Shown here in pieces: positions 1 to 13,106 of a stretch of DNA of 64,000 nt. The notes beneath the pieces are model-generated. The model made no database searches, was not told the origin of the DNA, and saw nothing but the letters and a program-made list of their open reading frames with translations. Source of the stretch: Pelecanus crispus (taxonomy: Eukaryota; Chordata; Aves; Pelecaniformes; Pelecanidae); assembly GCF_030463565.1 (NCBI RefSeq), contig NC_134643.1, positions 40,152,221 to 40,216,220 of the forward strand, read 5' to 3'. How positions within the stretch are numbered: the stretch's first letter is position 1; every line of letters begins with the position of its first letter. Both the position numbers and the translations under genes were made by a program.

Positions 1-3000
1 GGCGATGCCAGCTCTAGTTGAACCTGCCATGCTGCCTGCTCTATGCAGGCGCACATTGACAGCAGCTTGGGTGGGCTCAGGCGTGCAGCATGTAGCCGCA
101 CTCTACAACTTATTTTAACTTCTGATGGGCAGCAGTCTCTCATTGCCACACTCAGAGGCAGGTTTGTTTTCTATTTTGCCTTTCATTAATACATTTCAAA
201 TAGTGAACCCCATGCCTGCTGTTAGTGACTGCGCAAGGCATGCAGAGCATAGACAGTGTTTAGCATCCCTTTTAGCAGCCTGTGAGCCCCCCAGAGATGC
301 GTGCCATGGTCTGTGGCTTCCTATGTGTCAGAAACCAGTCACTGCATGTAGCATCACATACCAAGGCAGCGTGCCATTAGTTAACATTTGAACTTAACTT
401 ATTTGTAGCTTATTTCAAACCCAGCAGTGCTTCTTCCATATGATTTTTGTTGAGCAAAGAAGAAAAGACATCACAAGTGCACGGCATTATGTCAATTTGG
501 TTCATCTTCTGGGAGGAGGACAGCTGACCTTGCTGGAAGTTTGTGCACTGCTATTCATGTCCATAGTCAAATAAACGAAAAATATTTAGCTATTTGATTT
601 CTTTTTGCTTGTTGACTAATTCAACTTGAACAGCTGGAATTGTCATGTACAAGCCTATGCTCTTATTTCATATTAAAGTAGTGTAGCTCCATCACGATGA
701 AGGGAGCGCAGCTGTTCCACACCACGTAGAAATCTGGTTCACCATGGGGAGGCCCACACTGCGGAGTGGGGATGGTGACACCCCCAGGTAGCATGTGGTG
801 CTGGGAACCCAGATTTTCAAACTGAGCCCTCTCTAGGGCTGAGGCCAAAGTGGTGCAGAGCGCTCTGGCCCTGATCTGATGGATTAGCACTTACTGGATT
901 AAGTCTCTTTTCTGACATACTCTGCTGAACCAACAAATTAAAATTAGTAGATGAGAAGTACAGAGACACCATCCCTGGGCAATGCACGCACCTTAAAATT
1001 ACACCATGGAGGCTATCAAGCTATCTGCTGCTGGGTGATTTTGTTTATGAAATAACTCGGGGAAAAAATAAGAGATCAATGCAATTCCAGAGCTAGTGAC
1101 TAATACACGCACACATAATTCTGTGGTCTCATAGGAAATCTGCCGTTACTTAGTCTAAGATTTGGCAGTAGGTAAAAAGTAAATATTGAATCTGTAGAAA
1201 ACGCCCAAACTTTGAGGAAAATCTACCTTCTGATGGCTAGCAAGTCTGCAAATGATAACATGCTCTTTGCTTATATATTATAGCCCTGGTGAGGCACATC
1301 TGATATTAGCAATAGGGTCCCCTTTTTTCCTTCAGGCCAGGTCACCCAGTTTCATGTTTCTTATTCTTCTTGCAGATGTACTTAGCTGAAGGCTTTGGAA
1401 TTTTTCATATGGCAATTTAAAATCCTTCTTTTATTCTTTTAGATACTCTTGCTGTGCGTTATGACCTTGTTCCAAGAATCCTTGCTTTATAGCAGTCTAT
1501 CCTGAACAGTATTTCACCATCAGCTGAGGCACTTAAGCAATAAGTAAATTAATACTTCATCCATCCTCCCTTCTGGACTTGGCAGCTTGTGCTTTCAACA
1601 TCATCATCCAAGTCTGCCGCTATTAAAAAGACCCCATATTGAACCCTCTGGTGCTTCACTAATATTTTCCTTCTAATCTGGAAAGGCTAATCTTGTTTCT
1701 CGTGCTGGGATGAAGACAGCTTCTGTTCTCAAATGTCAAGAAGCAAGCTTAGCACACCTTCGGCTTTGAACTGCTGGACTGGAAATGAATCACTGTGCTT
1801 CTGAATTTATGGGAATGGGAAGCCTGACAAATCATTGTCTCCTTTTTGATCAACAATATCCCCAGGATTTTAAAGTAGTTCACCCTATGATTATCTTATC
1901 CTGCTACCCTGAGCTCAGTATTTACCAAATGTTCATGAAATGTTTGCTCCACCTTGAGCCTCTCTAATTTAACATCCATTTTTTATTGTTCCTAAGTGGC
2001 ATGCCGCACAGATCCTGGCATCCTGAATCACTCTTCTTCTATATTGGCACTGCGGATACAAGAAGGGGTTTTGTAGTGTGTAGTCTCCCAGATAAAAATC
2101 TGGGGACAACATTTAGAGAAATCTGTGATCCCCCAAACCACGAAAGGACAGTCTGACAGTAACAGGGAAATATATGATTATTCCCTTTTCGTACTGGGAA
2201 AGGACTCCTTGAGCAAGGTGGGCTTTGCACTACAGTAGACATGAACACCTTCCTGTAACTTTCATTCTTTAAGAATTAATGTTACAGACTAGTGATCTCA
2301 AAAGTGCCGTTGGATTTGGGCACTGGGTCCCTGGTGTCCTTTTCAAAATCCTAGCAAAATTATGGTCCGTATGGTCCTTATACTTCTGCAGTATCTCAAA
2401 TCTTCTGTAAAAGGGCTGGGCCCTGTTGTGCTCAGCACCATGTAAAAGGGGAACAAAAAGTAGGTGCCTGGTCCAGGTAACCCACAGTTAATTCTAGGAT
2501 AAATCTGGTTCCAGACATTGTGAGACACCTCTGATTTGTTTTTAATGAAAAACTGTTGCTTTTTCATTCAGACCAGCACTCTGAAAACACCTACATTTCT
2601 AGCCGTTTCTCACTGTATGTAAATTATAGGATATATTTCGTAAGTAATATGCTTTAGCAACGCAGTGGAAATAACTTGCTGCTTTAGTCACCTTAGAAAT
2701 GACATGAGCAGCATCTACTAATCCTTCCTTATCCAGATATTCCAGTTATTCCAAAACCCCACACTCGATTTCAGTTCACAGCTCTCCCGTGTATGATTCT
2801 CCTTCATCAAAATGGCATTATGACCATATGCTGGTGTATATTTCAGAAAATGTGACAGCTGGATATGGACAAACAAGAGAGGATTCTTTCGCAATGGCAC
2901 ATGGGGGTTTTCTCCCATGTAAAGGGTTGACCTGTCCCATCAGTTGTGGGATGACTTCGAAGCTGAGGCACACTGGAGAAGAGAGATGTGAATATGGGTT

Positions 3001-5824
3001 TTGAATGTGAAGTGTCTCCTCTCCAGACGTTTTCCTGCTGATACATGAGCCCAGCTGGAGTCTGGGGCAGGAGCCTCCTGCTGCCACGTCTGGCCCACGT
3101 CCTGCCAGCCCCAGCCCTGCACCCTTCCCAGCACCACGTTGCTTTTCAGCCATGTAGAGGAGGGAGGAGCAAGGAGAGCGGCACAGGACCTGGGTGGGTA
3201 TCTTCTATTGTATTTTGACTTTCCATACAGATCCTTATGATACTCACTGATGGCTTTTCCTTTCGTTCCCAAAGACTTTTTTCTGGGTCTCAGCTGCAGG
3301 ACACCTATTGGTCTCTGTTGGCTAAGTTTGCAGGTCACCTCCTGCCTTAGAAATATTGCCAGGGCTGCACCCAAGGCTCCACCTCCTCAGGTAGTCTCTT
3401 CATGCCCCTGCAGTGAGACTGGCAGGTCTGGGAAGGGCAACCACTATTTCTCTCCGGTGCTTGTTCTATTATTTTCACCCCATGCTACTATGTGTTCAAC
3501 AGGATGCAGACCCAGTTTCTTGGACCATGATGCTGTCTTTCCTTTGGTTTCCATGATAGGGACCTCAGTGGCAACTCTTGTAAGCAAGGTCCCCACCTGG
3601 GGACCACAAAGGGGTTGCAAAGGAAGGGAAGAATGTAGGACATGCCCGAGGCAGATGGTGCCTGCCTAAGATCTATCACAAATTACTGTTTCCTATGCTG
3701 ACTTTCAAAACAGCAGATGTGTTACCTTGATATCCACACCTTAAATGCACGCTGGGAGAGGTGAGCCCTTTGTGTATTGGTGTATGTCAGTTAAAGTGAA
3801 CTCTGGGATTTCCCCTCCCAACCCAAGGAAAAAAAATGTGGCTTTGCAGCCCATGTCCTACAATTTCACTTGTCCCTTCACTACACTTTGGAGGGAGTTT
3901 GATTGCTGCCTCCCTCACAGTTGTCCCCCAGGTAGCCTATGCAATTGACTCAAATCTGTATCTGAGTCACCACGTTGCACAGGTCCACCCAGAGCACTTT
4001 ACAGGCCCTGGCCATGCATGAAATGCCACCTCCTCTGGACAGAGAGTATAAACCAAAATCAGCAAATAACACACTGAGGAAAGCAGCAATTCTGGCTTAT
4101 TTTTAGAGCAAAGATGTCAGAGGGTTTGCATATCCCAGCAGGACACACAGAAATCTGGTGACCTAAGCCACAGCCAAAACAAACACACACACACACTACG
4201 ATGGAAGGCACCAGGTCAACCACGCTGGAGAGATACCTGTGTACAGGTTTGATTTATGAAATAGGGTGGGCAAACTTATGCTAGACCTCTCCTTTTCCTG
4301 AGAATCAAGAGATGATTGCAGGCTCTCCAGTGCCCATGTGGCACCGCTCGTACAGTCTTCCCAAACAATAATCCTAGTAATTAAACGTCTTGTGATACTT
4401 ATGTAGCCTTGGGTTTCACTGATGTTGCTTGAAGCTTGGTCCATCCCTGAGTGCTTCGGCAGGGGCTATCCCTGCCCTCCCGGTGAGCACCACAAGGGTT
4501 TCCTCCACCACACTGGCTTGCTGTCACTGGCAGGAGCCAGTAGACATCCCAGGAGAGTCACCTAGCTGCTCCAACGCTGTGTGTCTGGGCTCATCACTCT
4601 GCTGAAGTGGCACTAATTATCCTGCCAGCATTACGCAAGGAGGTATTACGCACTAAGTAGAGGGCAGAGCACTGATTACATTGCAGGGATGATTACAGGA
4701 GCCTTCCCAGATATCCACCTACCCACAGGTATATTCACCTGCTGCTGCTGTATATACCTGTGGCGCATTAGCAATGCCACGATGAGCTATTTCAGGTGCG
4801 TGGGAGGCTCCTGGGGCTGCTGTCAGCAAGCAAAGACCAAGCAGAGCCCTGCCTACTCCCATGGGGTTGCCTCCTTGGCTGTATTCATCTAAGTACAGTG
4901 TCCTTACTGAAATGCTCTGGAAGGTCTCCAGCTCTTTGATGGGAGCCGGTATTGCAATGAGTTAGGTCACACCAAAGGGGCAAATGCTTCCTACAGTGAT
5001 AGGGGACTGTAAGGAGAAGTACTGGCTGCATCACACCCTCTGCTCTCCTTGCCCCTCTCAGGGAAGCTAGCAAGCTGCCAGGCTGCCTGAGAAAGCTCTT
5101 GCTTTCCTTAGTTGTTTCCTTTGGACCAGAATTTCTCAGAGGTTCTCGCCCTCCCCGCCCAGACATAGCTGGGAAGACCATGAATGCAAACAGGTTTATT
5201 TTGCAAGTATTTCATTATTCTGAAGCATTTGATTGAAGGAACATTAAAATTATAGCCCCAGTCCTAGGATTTCTTTGCTCTCTGTTGTAAACAACATTTT
5301 AAAAGCAACATTCCAGGCTTTTTTTTTTTTTTTGGTTGGTGTGATTGCCTTGTTTCAGAGTTACTTAAGTAGGAAAATATTTCCCTTGGAAGGGATCCAA
5401 GCCCACAGAAGTCAGGCAGAATCTCTCTGTTGACTTTAAATGCACTATGGACTAGGCTGCTGTAAACCCCTAGAACGAATACATCGGTAAAGACCGAGGC
5501 ACTGTTGGGTTCAATGAGACAAATATGGCACGACCTGTGATGGTGAGCAACACCAATGTGAGTTACCTTAGCGGCGCGGAAGGACAGTTCCCTGGACTCT
5601 AGGTATTTATGCAGTTAATTGATGGCTGGATATTTATAGCCTGGCAATGATCTTTTTAAAGCTACATGCACCAGGCGTGGGTTTTCCCGTGGGGAAGGGA
5701 GAGGGGGATGGAGCGGAAGCAGTGCTGATAGCAGTGGTGGAGGTTTGAGACTGCTTTTCCCCTCGCTGCTAGCTTTGGTCTCCCTCTCCCCAGCTTCACT
5801 CCCCCAAACATTTTGTGTTTCTGC
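1..5824. other. Intergenic desert, left part
   Basis: I see no exon, RNA gene or recognisable transposon here. Open frames are short, overlap on both strands and show no family resemblance. The longest are 139 codons on + (3,250-3,669) and 144 codons on - (2,940-3,374). They lie in a GC-richer patch around 2,900-3,700, where chance frames are expected. Minor simple sequence includes a short CA run near 4,183-4,195 and a run of 15 T at 5,319-5,333. The stretch is read as the far upstream flank of DYRK2. Confidence 0.6.
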
Positions 5825-6290
5825 ACAAAGCCACAGCAAAGCACCGCTGTGATTGCGTATCTGTTTGTGCCACGCATCCCAGCCCCTTCAGCCTTCCTCC
5901 GTGCGACCTCACGGGTGGGAGCACCCTGCGGCTGGAGAGGCGATTCGGCCCCGGGGAACGTGCCCTTGGCTGTGCTGGGACAAGCGGAGGACTCGGCAGG
6001 GGTTACTGCCCCTCGGGTCACTTGGCTGAACTGTTCCCGCAGTTGCTGCTTCTTCTCTCCCAGGCAAAATGAGTATTTCCGTTGCAGAAGCAAATTTTGC
6101 CGGGTGCTGGCTGGAAGTGCTGGGAGGCAGCCCTGGGGCAGAGCTGGGCTGGCAGCGGTGGCCAGGGCGGGGATGCCACCAGCAGCCACCGCTGGTGCCG
6201 TGGCTGCCCTGCCCGCAGGCTTCCCTCGCCCGGCCAGGGAAAGCGCTGGGAGGTCAGCATCCCCTACAGCTACTCATGCAGGCACCTGCG
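5825..6290. promoter_or_regulatory. CpG-rich cluster without an attached gene
   Basis: By hand count there are about 26 CpG dinucleotides in roughly 470 bp, with GC near 60 percent, in a region otherwise poor in CpG. Several overlapping frames stay open on both strands (for example 5,813-6,388 on + and 5,662-6,189 on -), as expected for GC-rich DNA rather than for a gene. It could be an orphan CpG island, an unannotated promoter or an enhancer. No exon or splice pair was found that would make it a known gene. Confidence 0.3.
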
Positions 6291-6599
6291 CCCCTGGATT
6301 AAGGAAAGCAACATTATGGCTCCTGTTTTTAAAAAGGTTTGTCCCCCAGCGGTACCTAGCGTCAAGACTCTTACAGACACAGTTTTGAGCCTCGTATCCT
6401 CCATTTGCTGATGCCTATTAGAAAAGCAGCTCCGGCTCTGCGCACCCAAACACTACTAATACAAAGGAAAGCTGAAGGCTTGTTAAGACACAGCCAACAT
6501 TCAACGAACATTTTGGTGGTTGCATTTTTCCTAATAGAAAAGCCAGAGAGTTATTCTGAAGGAAGAGCTGTCGTTAGCTCTTATGAATACTGGTGATTA

Positions 6600-7320
6600 A
6601 GACCGGCTTTGATCCAGTCCTGGAAACCAATCACAGTTAAGATCTCTCCTTAAAAAAGAACTTATTTACTGTTTACATAAAAATGCCACATAAAAATAAA
6701 TTGAATCTAGCCTCTGGATTCATACCCAGCATATCTGCCTCAGCGTATACATTTACCTCCTGAGAATTCATACAGTAATTAGATGAATGTGCTTAATTAA
6801 TCACATTTCCTGTGCTGAAGAGGTTTGATGGAAAACATTTGCTTCCATCACTTTATTAAAGCATTATTGAGTGTTGCGCTTGTCATATGTTCATCACCAG
6901 CCTTCTTGCCAATTAATCCTGACAAAATGAAGTTTACCAACAGCAAAGTAAGCCAGTGCTCACACAGTCACTTTGCTGTAGCTTTGTGTACATGCCTTCA
7001 TGCCTCTAGGTAATTACTGGATAATTGAGAGCACAGTCTGTTTAATCTAAAATGAGATGTGCTAAATATAAACCATTTTCAGTGCCTGATTGATACTGTT
7101 TTAATCTGCTGCCATGGACATGTAATGCATGATTACCTTTATTTATTGCTTGTGTTTATTATTAATTTTAAAGTCAAAATACGATTTGCCAGCATGGTTA
7201 TTATACCTATGAAGGAATTATTGCTTATTTAATATTTTTCCCACACACCACGCCTGAATTAAAGCATGGGTATTTAAAATCAGAAGCCTGAAGATAGGAT
7301 CTTAAACCTTTTCAGAGGCA
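6600..7320. promoter_or_regulatory. AT-rich candidate conserved non-coding element
   Basis: The stretch is AT-rich and dense in homeodomain-type cores. Examples are TTAATTAA at 6,793-6,800, TAATTA and ATTAAT variants, TAATCC near 6,914, and several GATTA cores around 7,120-7,140. It has no transposon signature and no usable open frame. The texture resembles deeply conserved developmental enhancers, but conservation cannot be seen from one genome, so this is an inference from motif density. Confidence 0.25.
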
Positions 7321-10300
7321 CTTATTATCTGGCCTCAGACACAACATTACTGAGACTCCATATCCTGGCAGCCAGCATCCAATGTGGGGACAGCGATACC
7401 TGCCAGAGGACTGCCAGCAGTTTTGGAGGCTCAGGAGGGGACACAGCAGAGACCTTCCCACTGCAGAATGGGGATGGGAGCAGAGGAGCTGGATGGGGCA
7501 GCAGATCTGGGGAGAGACCCGGGAGCAAGTCCTAGTGCTGGACCATCAGCCGGTCTTGGGCAGGGACACCCAGCCCTGCTCCATCCCATCCCATCCCATC
7601 CCATCCCATCCCATCCCATCCCATCCCATCCCATCCCATGCCAGGAGCAAGTGCAGACCTCACTGAAAGAAAATGCAGAGGGTGGGAAGCAGGGAGAGAG
7701 GTGTCACCTGAAATGCCATCACCACTGCTGGTGACTTGAAGCTCCTCCAAGAATGGGAGAGTCGACCCATGCCTGCTCCTTTCCTCTCAGGCCAACAAAA
7801 ATGGCTGGGATGCTCCAGCTCCTGCAAAACAGTGGCCAAGAGGGATGGAGGCTGCCCTTCGCCAGTGCTGGGAGCGAAGTGGCTCTCCAGGACTATACAC
7901 CAATCCACTGGCAGAGCTGAGACTGGTTAGCTGTTGCTAACACTAAGCTGCAGAGAGAATAAATCCAATCCCATTGACTGCCTCTTAACCAGGTTTTCAC
8001 TGCTATGAAACCAAGGCCATCTTTCTGAGGGCTCTTCCCTTCTGACCACCTAAACTATTAGGCGTGCAGACAAATATTAATGAATGCAAAGCAGTTTCCC
8101 TATTCTACCAACCGTCCAGTCCCAAGAAGCCTCTTGTTGTAGAAATAAGCTAGCTGTCATAAGCACTTCTGCTTACATAGTCATTAGGAATGGAAATGCT
8201 TATTCCCATACAAAAATAAAATGCTTACTTACTGGTGGGCAGCCAGATTTTGCTCTTCTCTCTCTGCATTACTGCACTAATTTTGTGTTACAACACAGGC
8301 AGTTTTACTGCTGACACATTCACAAAGTTACTTACAGTATTGTGCATAGCAAGATACCCTTCATGTATGAGTCTGCATTTGCAGCAATTACACAGAGCTA
8401 CTGCAGAGATAATTTTTAGCCATGGGAACATTTCTTTCTTTTTTCTTGTCAAAAACTAAACCTAGATTTGGCTGGAAAATATTTGGCAACAGTTTGACAT
8501 TTTTGATAGAGTGCTTCTATGTGCATAATGCTGTTTCTTCCAAAAGCCCAGGTTGCTGTTGGAGAGCAACCTGGACTGAAAGTTTGCAGCCAGCTTTAGC
8601 AATGACTCCTTTAGACATACCCTACCTTGTTAGCCTCTCTGTCACTCACAGACTTATTCCCCAGCTTTGAAAACCTTTTCAAAAAGGAGAAAGAGTCCAA
8701 AGGGTGACTGAGTCTCTGCAAAAATGGAGAAAGAGCTGAAGAGAGAAGACTGCTCCGCCTTGCCATTGCCTTCTGCTGCACTGCTAATGGTAGGGCTGAA
8801 ATCCTGCTCAGTCTGTTTTGTTAATCATATAGCTGGGTATGCTCTGAAACCTGCAGAAGTCAACAGAAAAAATGTCTTAACCCTTGGTGAGTTTCAGATA
8901 AGCCTCCTTTAGGATTTGGGTTTGGAGGGTTATGTGTTGGTGCAGTACTCGCAGCTAGTACTGCTAAACCAAATGAAAACACACCTAGTCTACTCTCAAT
9001 ACCTAGTGAACTCCTGGAAGTATCTTAAAACACCCTGGAATTACCTTGGATAGACTAATTACCCAAGAAACAGTAAGCACTTGCCACTGAAAGGAATGGG
9101 AACGTCTAAATGTCTGAGGTACGAACTCAGCCCATAGTCTTGCAGCCAATGAGCCATCTGGCTGAAACCCACGCTTCTGTGTAATGCAAGTAATAGGGGA
9201 ACCCTGTAAAAGCTGTATCAGCCCTTTTGGCTCAGTTAACTGTTGTTTGAAAAATAAGAAGAATAAATAAAATAGGAAATCTCCTAAGTTTATTCTTTTT
9301 TCCTAAAATTCCCTGGCTGCTTCTTTAAGCGCACATGTTAGGCATCACCCTGGGACAGGCTGCCATTTGGTACAGAAACGGCAGAGAGAAGGGGCTGGTT
9401 TGGTCTCTGGCCAAGTGAAGAACCTGGATAACCCCAGCTGAAGATTCACTCAAGAGTCAGTAATAAACTTTACTTCCACATGCAAAACTCTTGACTCCAT
9501 CAGGGACAAAAGTAGTGAATGCAGTGGCAAACAGCAAGAGAGAAGGGGAGGTTCCTAGGAAGTAAGAAACGTGGAAAATACCACCACAAAGGTTAGGATG
9601 GGAAAAGCCTGTGATCATCTTGGATGCTATTCATAATAGGATAGGGAGGGACTCATAGGCTCCTTAAGGCCCCCGTGGAAGAAAGCACTGAAGCATATGC
9701 TCCAAGCTATACAGGTATCTACACGCTCGCCATACTCAAGGAGTAGGTGTCCCTGCACACTACAAAGTTGCTAACTACTCTCAAATTCCTGGCGTGAGTC
9801 CCTCATCTGATATCAGCATGGCTGTGCACACACTTGCTTTCTTCATATCTGAGGAAATTCTTTTGCACAAGTCCTAAAAGGTGACGGGGCCAGGGCTGCT
9901 GCCTGCCACCGAGTACAGGGTGCCCGCGGCTGCCTGTGTCTCGCCTGCTTGCATCTCACTCGCCTGCATCTCACCTGCCTGTGCGGAGGTGCAGGAGCAG
10001 GTCTGCCCCTGCAAGCCGTTCAGACCTCACCTCCTCTGCACAGACCCGCCAGCAAGGGTGCCAATTAGTGCCAACGGGAGCTTATTGAGTGCTGAGGTAG
10101 GCTTGCTGTTGTGCAATTGCTGGGAAATGAAAACAGCCTATTCCTGCAGGGTTTTTTTTCCTCTCTTTTTTTTTTTTTTTTTTGTATTGTACAGTAACTA
10201 CAATTAAATATTCCTTGGCATGGCATTTCATTTAAGAGTTCTTTCCCTATGTGACTGCTCTGCATCCCTGTGTGAACTACTTGATGTTTTATTACACAAA

Positions 10301-11869
10301 TAGGCTTCATTTGCAGAAATGATGCCCTGCTGGGAAAAATCAAATGCTTGAATTACAGGTATTCTGCAGGGGGGAATCTGTCCTCAGACAGTGAGATCGA
10401 GGGTTGAGCCCTGCCCACAGCTGCTGGGCTGGAGCAGTTATGCCGAGAGAAGGATTTATTTTTAAAAGCCTATTTTAAGAAAAAAGCTTCTGGGTCTAAG
10501 GGGGAAAATAATCATTGCTTGAGACGTGCCTGAGCTGTAGAAAGCCAAGGACACTCCAACCAGCTGTGGGAAGACCTTGAACAGCAGCCGCTGAAGTAAG
10601 GCATGAGTTCGTCTGCAAACACCTCCCCAAGTTCATGACCCAACTTTCCTGCCTGCACTTAAAATCTCACAAGAACTACCTGGGCTGGGTGGATTTTGGG
10701 TTGACAAAAAAACAGGACAGGGACTTCATGGCATGTCCCATTCTTTCTCCCTTCCATCAGACAACATCTGCTTTCTAGGGCACTGCAGGTTTTTTGTGCT
10801 TGACCCAAGCTGAGCAGGACAAACTAACAGCAAGAGCCTGGAGGAATGTCAACAAATCGCACGCCACTTCCTAGCTTCCATTTCTCTCCTGGTTTTGTGC
10901 TATAAGGACTTGAATTATTTTTCTGCTTAGTATGGGATTCACCTAACCAAAGTCAGACATTTATAGTGGGCTCTGTACCTGGGCCACTTATTGAGAGTGC
11001 CTCTAGGTCAGAGCAGACACACAGACACCTGAGGGGCTCATGTTATCCTAAAGCTGGTCTAATACAGGTCAGATGGATTGTGCTCTAGAAGTGCCCACTT
11101 CTCTCCATTGATTTTGAAGAGGGCCTGGAGCTACTGGCTTGGACTCTGTCTGCCATGTCTAAATTTTGATCAGAGGAATCCACATTGAAGTCCCTACCTT
11201 GTAAGTCTTATCAAAATATCTGCACTTGCTGCTGATGCAATGTATATATTTATGCCTGCAGTGTGACCGTCCTTGGGATTTTGTGATCCTCAGGTAGCAG
11301 TGACATTAAGTACCAAGGTCATAGCTTGCCTTCCTGCATAAAATGCTGGTCAAGGAAGCAAAACAAAGTTAAACCTTAGCCTTCTGATATTAAGCCCCAG
11401 CAAGTCCATAATCCTTCTTCTCCAATAGTAATGCAACGTATTGTCATTAATGCTTAATACAAAGAGATCTAGGTCATCAGCCCAAGGAAGCTAGTCGTGC
11501 TCATATGCAATGGGGTCATGGAGCGTAAATATTCAGGCTGCCTGCCTGCAGTCTGCTCTGCTCATCGGCCCTTCAACAAGCACAATAATCATCAGTTCAG
11601 TCCCATCCCAGTCAGCTGAGACTGAAAATGGTTTCCATGGGTTGGGTGCTCAGTAAGATGCCTGCTCACAGCTCCTTGCTCCTGCAGCCAGCACTGCCCC
11701 GTCCTTGCAAGGCACCCTCCGTTTCATGGGAAGGGTTGGAGCAGACCCCAGGCGCGAACAGAGGCAGGAAGCTGTGAAAATTATAATAAAAAGGTCTGTA
11801 GAGAAGGACCATCAGCCAGCGGGTTGGATTTTGACAGCCTTGAAGTGGATTAGCCCTCGGGTAGGCTCC
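7321..11869. other. Intergenic, no gene seen
   Basis: No exon, RNA gene or clear transposon is recognised. Content is limited to the pentanucleotide array listed separately, a short imperfect 15-16-bp repetition around 9,940-9,980 (variants of CGCCTGCATCTCAC), and a run of 18 T at about 10,166-10,183. Frames around 7,382-7,734 are open only because the pentamer array happens to lack stops. Confidence 0.55.
7581..7639. repeat. (CCATC)n pentanucleotide microsatellite, about 12 copies
   Basis: Fifty-nine bases of uninterrupted CCATC units are visible. The array has no interruption, so it is probably length-variable. On the opposite strand it reads as GATGG repeats, giving a strong purine/pyrimidine strand asymmetry. 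Confidence 0.95.
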
Positions 11870-12345
11870 AGGGTGGCAGCTGACGGCGGCTGGTGCTATT
11901 TATGCCTGCATCTCATTTGCACCAGGGAGACGCCACGTGCCGGCGGCGAGACACGGGAGCCTTTCCCCAACGACATGGCTGCTCCGAAAAGCAAACCATT
12001 TTAAATCAAGGAAAAAAGAGAGGGGGAAGAAGAGAGGAACAGCTTGTGTTTTTACCGTGCAGCACCCATTCGTGTGGTATGAGCAAAGCAAAGCCACACA
12101 AAACACAGCAACAACCCGGGGATGTTACGGATGGGTTTTACCAGACTGGTGTGGGCAGTAGATGAACCCACGCCTTCTCTGGGCCGGAGCACCGTGGGCG
12201 TCTCGCCTGGAGGGGAGCCCCAGCCAGAGCAGCGCTGCCGGCTCCAACACTGCCTGCAGCCCCGTACTGCTGCTGACAGCCTCGGGCAGGGGCAAAATCG
12301 CCGCGATGGAAGGACCAGGGGGAAGGTATGCAGGTTTCGTACTTA
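11870..12345. promoter_or_regulatory. CpG-rich cluster with CACGTG E-box, no attached gene
   Basis: About 27 CpGs fall in roughly 450 bp by hand count. A canonical E-box CACGTG lies at 11,934-11,939, next to a GC-rich CGGCGGCG stretch. Short overlapping frames occur on both strands and none is recognisable. It could be a promoter of an unannotated non-coding transcript or a regulatory element. The LTR that starts at 12,644 is close by but separate. Confidence 0.3.
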
Positions 12346-12643
12346 CTTGTGCCCTGAGGGTTTTCTGCACCCGGGAAACAGCTGCTTTTTCAATAGGACA
12401 ACTTCTTTTTCAAAGAGGTAAGAAAATGCCTGGAGTCTTCTGACTGGACTGGAGGAGCTGCATCCATTTTGCAACCCTCAGGCTTTTGCCTTCCACATAC
12501 CTCAACCAATAAACCACCGCATTTTGGATAAGTGAAGTGCATTCACCCCACCACAAGAACAATCCCAAAGAAAACCTTTTTTTTCTTTTTTTTTGGCTCA
12601 AATTGAGATGAAAATATGATTGCTTTTTTCTTTTCTTCCTTCC

Positions 12644-13106
12644 TGTCGTGGTTTAGCCCCAGCCAGCAACTAAGCACCACGCAGCCGCTCGCTCACTCCC
12701 CCTGCCCCGATGGGATGGGGGAGAGAATTGGAGGAGTAAGAGTGAAAAAAACCACTCTTGGGTTGAGATAAGAACAGTTTAATAATTGAAATAAGGCAAA
12801 ATGATAATAATATAATAATGATAATAATAATAATGATATACAAAGCAAGTGATGCACAATGCAATTGCTCACCACCCGCCGACCAATACCCAGACAGTTC
12901 CCGAGCAGCGATCGCTGCTCCCTGGCCAACCCCCCCAGTTTCTATACTGAGCATGACGTCATATGGTATGGAATAGCCCTTTGGGCAGTTTGGATCAGCT
13001 GTCCTGGCTGTGCCCCCTCCCAGTTTCTTGTGCACCTGGCAGAGCATGGGAAGCTGAAAAGTCCTTGACTAGCATAAGCAGTACTTAGCAACAACTCAAA
13101 CATCAA
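12644..13106 (-). mobile_element. Solo LTR of an avian endogenous retrovirus, 5'-truncated
   Basis: Read on the minus strand this is the same LTR type as the complete copy at 50,427-51,007. Shared features in order are the CRE-like site, a degenerate TATA region, the GCAGCGATCGCTGC palindrome, an ATT-rich microsatellite, the ATTAAA signal (12,778-12,783 on +) and a TG...CA-type terminus at 12,644. Homology stops after about 13,105, so roughly the first 97 bp of the LTR (upstream U3) are missing and no target-site duplication can be paired. No gag, pol or env sequence is next to it. This is an old, partial solo LTR. Confidence 0.85.
12954..12961. promoter_or_regulatory. Perfect CRE/ATF site TGACGTCA inside the truncated LTR
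   Basis: The 8-bp palindromic cyclic-AMP response element is intact here. The complete LTR copy has TGATGTCA at the equivalent place. By established knowledge TGACGTCA binds CREB/ATF dimers. It lies upstream of the degenerate TATA region in LTR orientation, as a U3 activator site would. Activity is not known. Confidence 0.5.

Noticed and set aside
7382..7750. Overlapping frames with repeated HPIPS or GMGWD motifs
   Set aside because: These are translations of the CCATC microsatellite on either strand and not a repeat protein.
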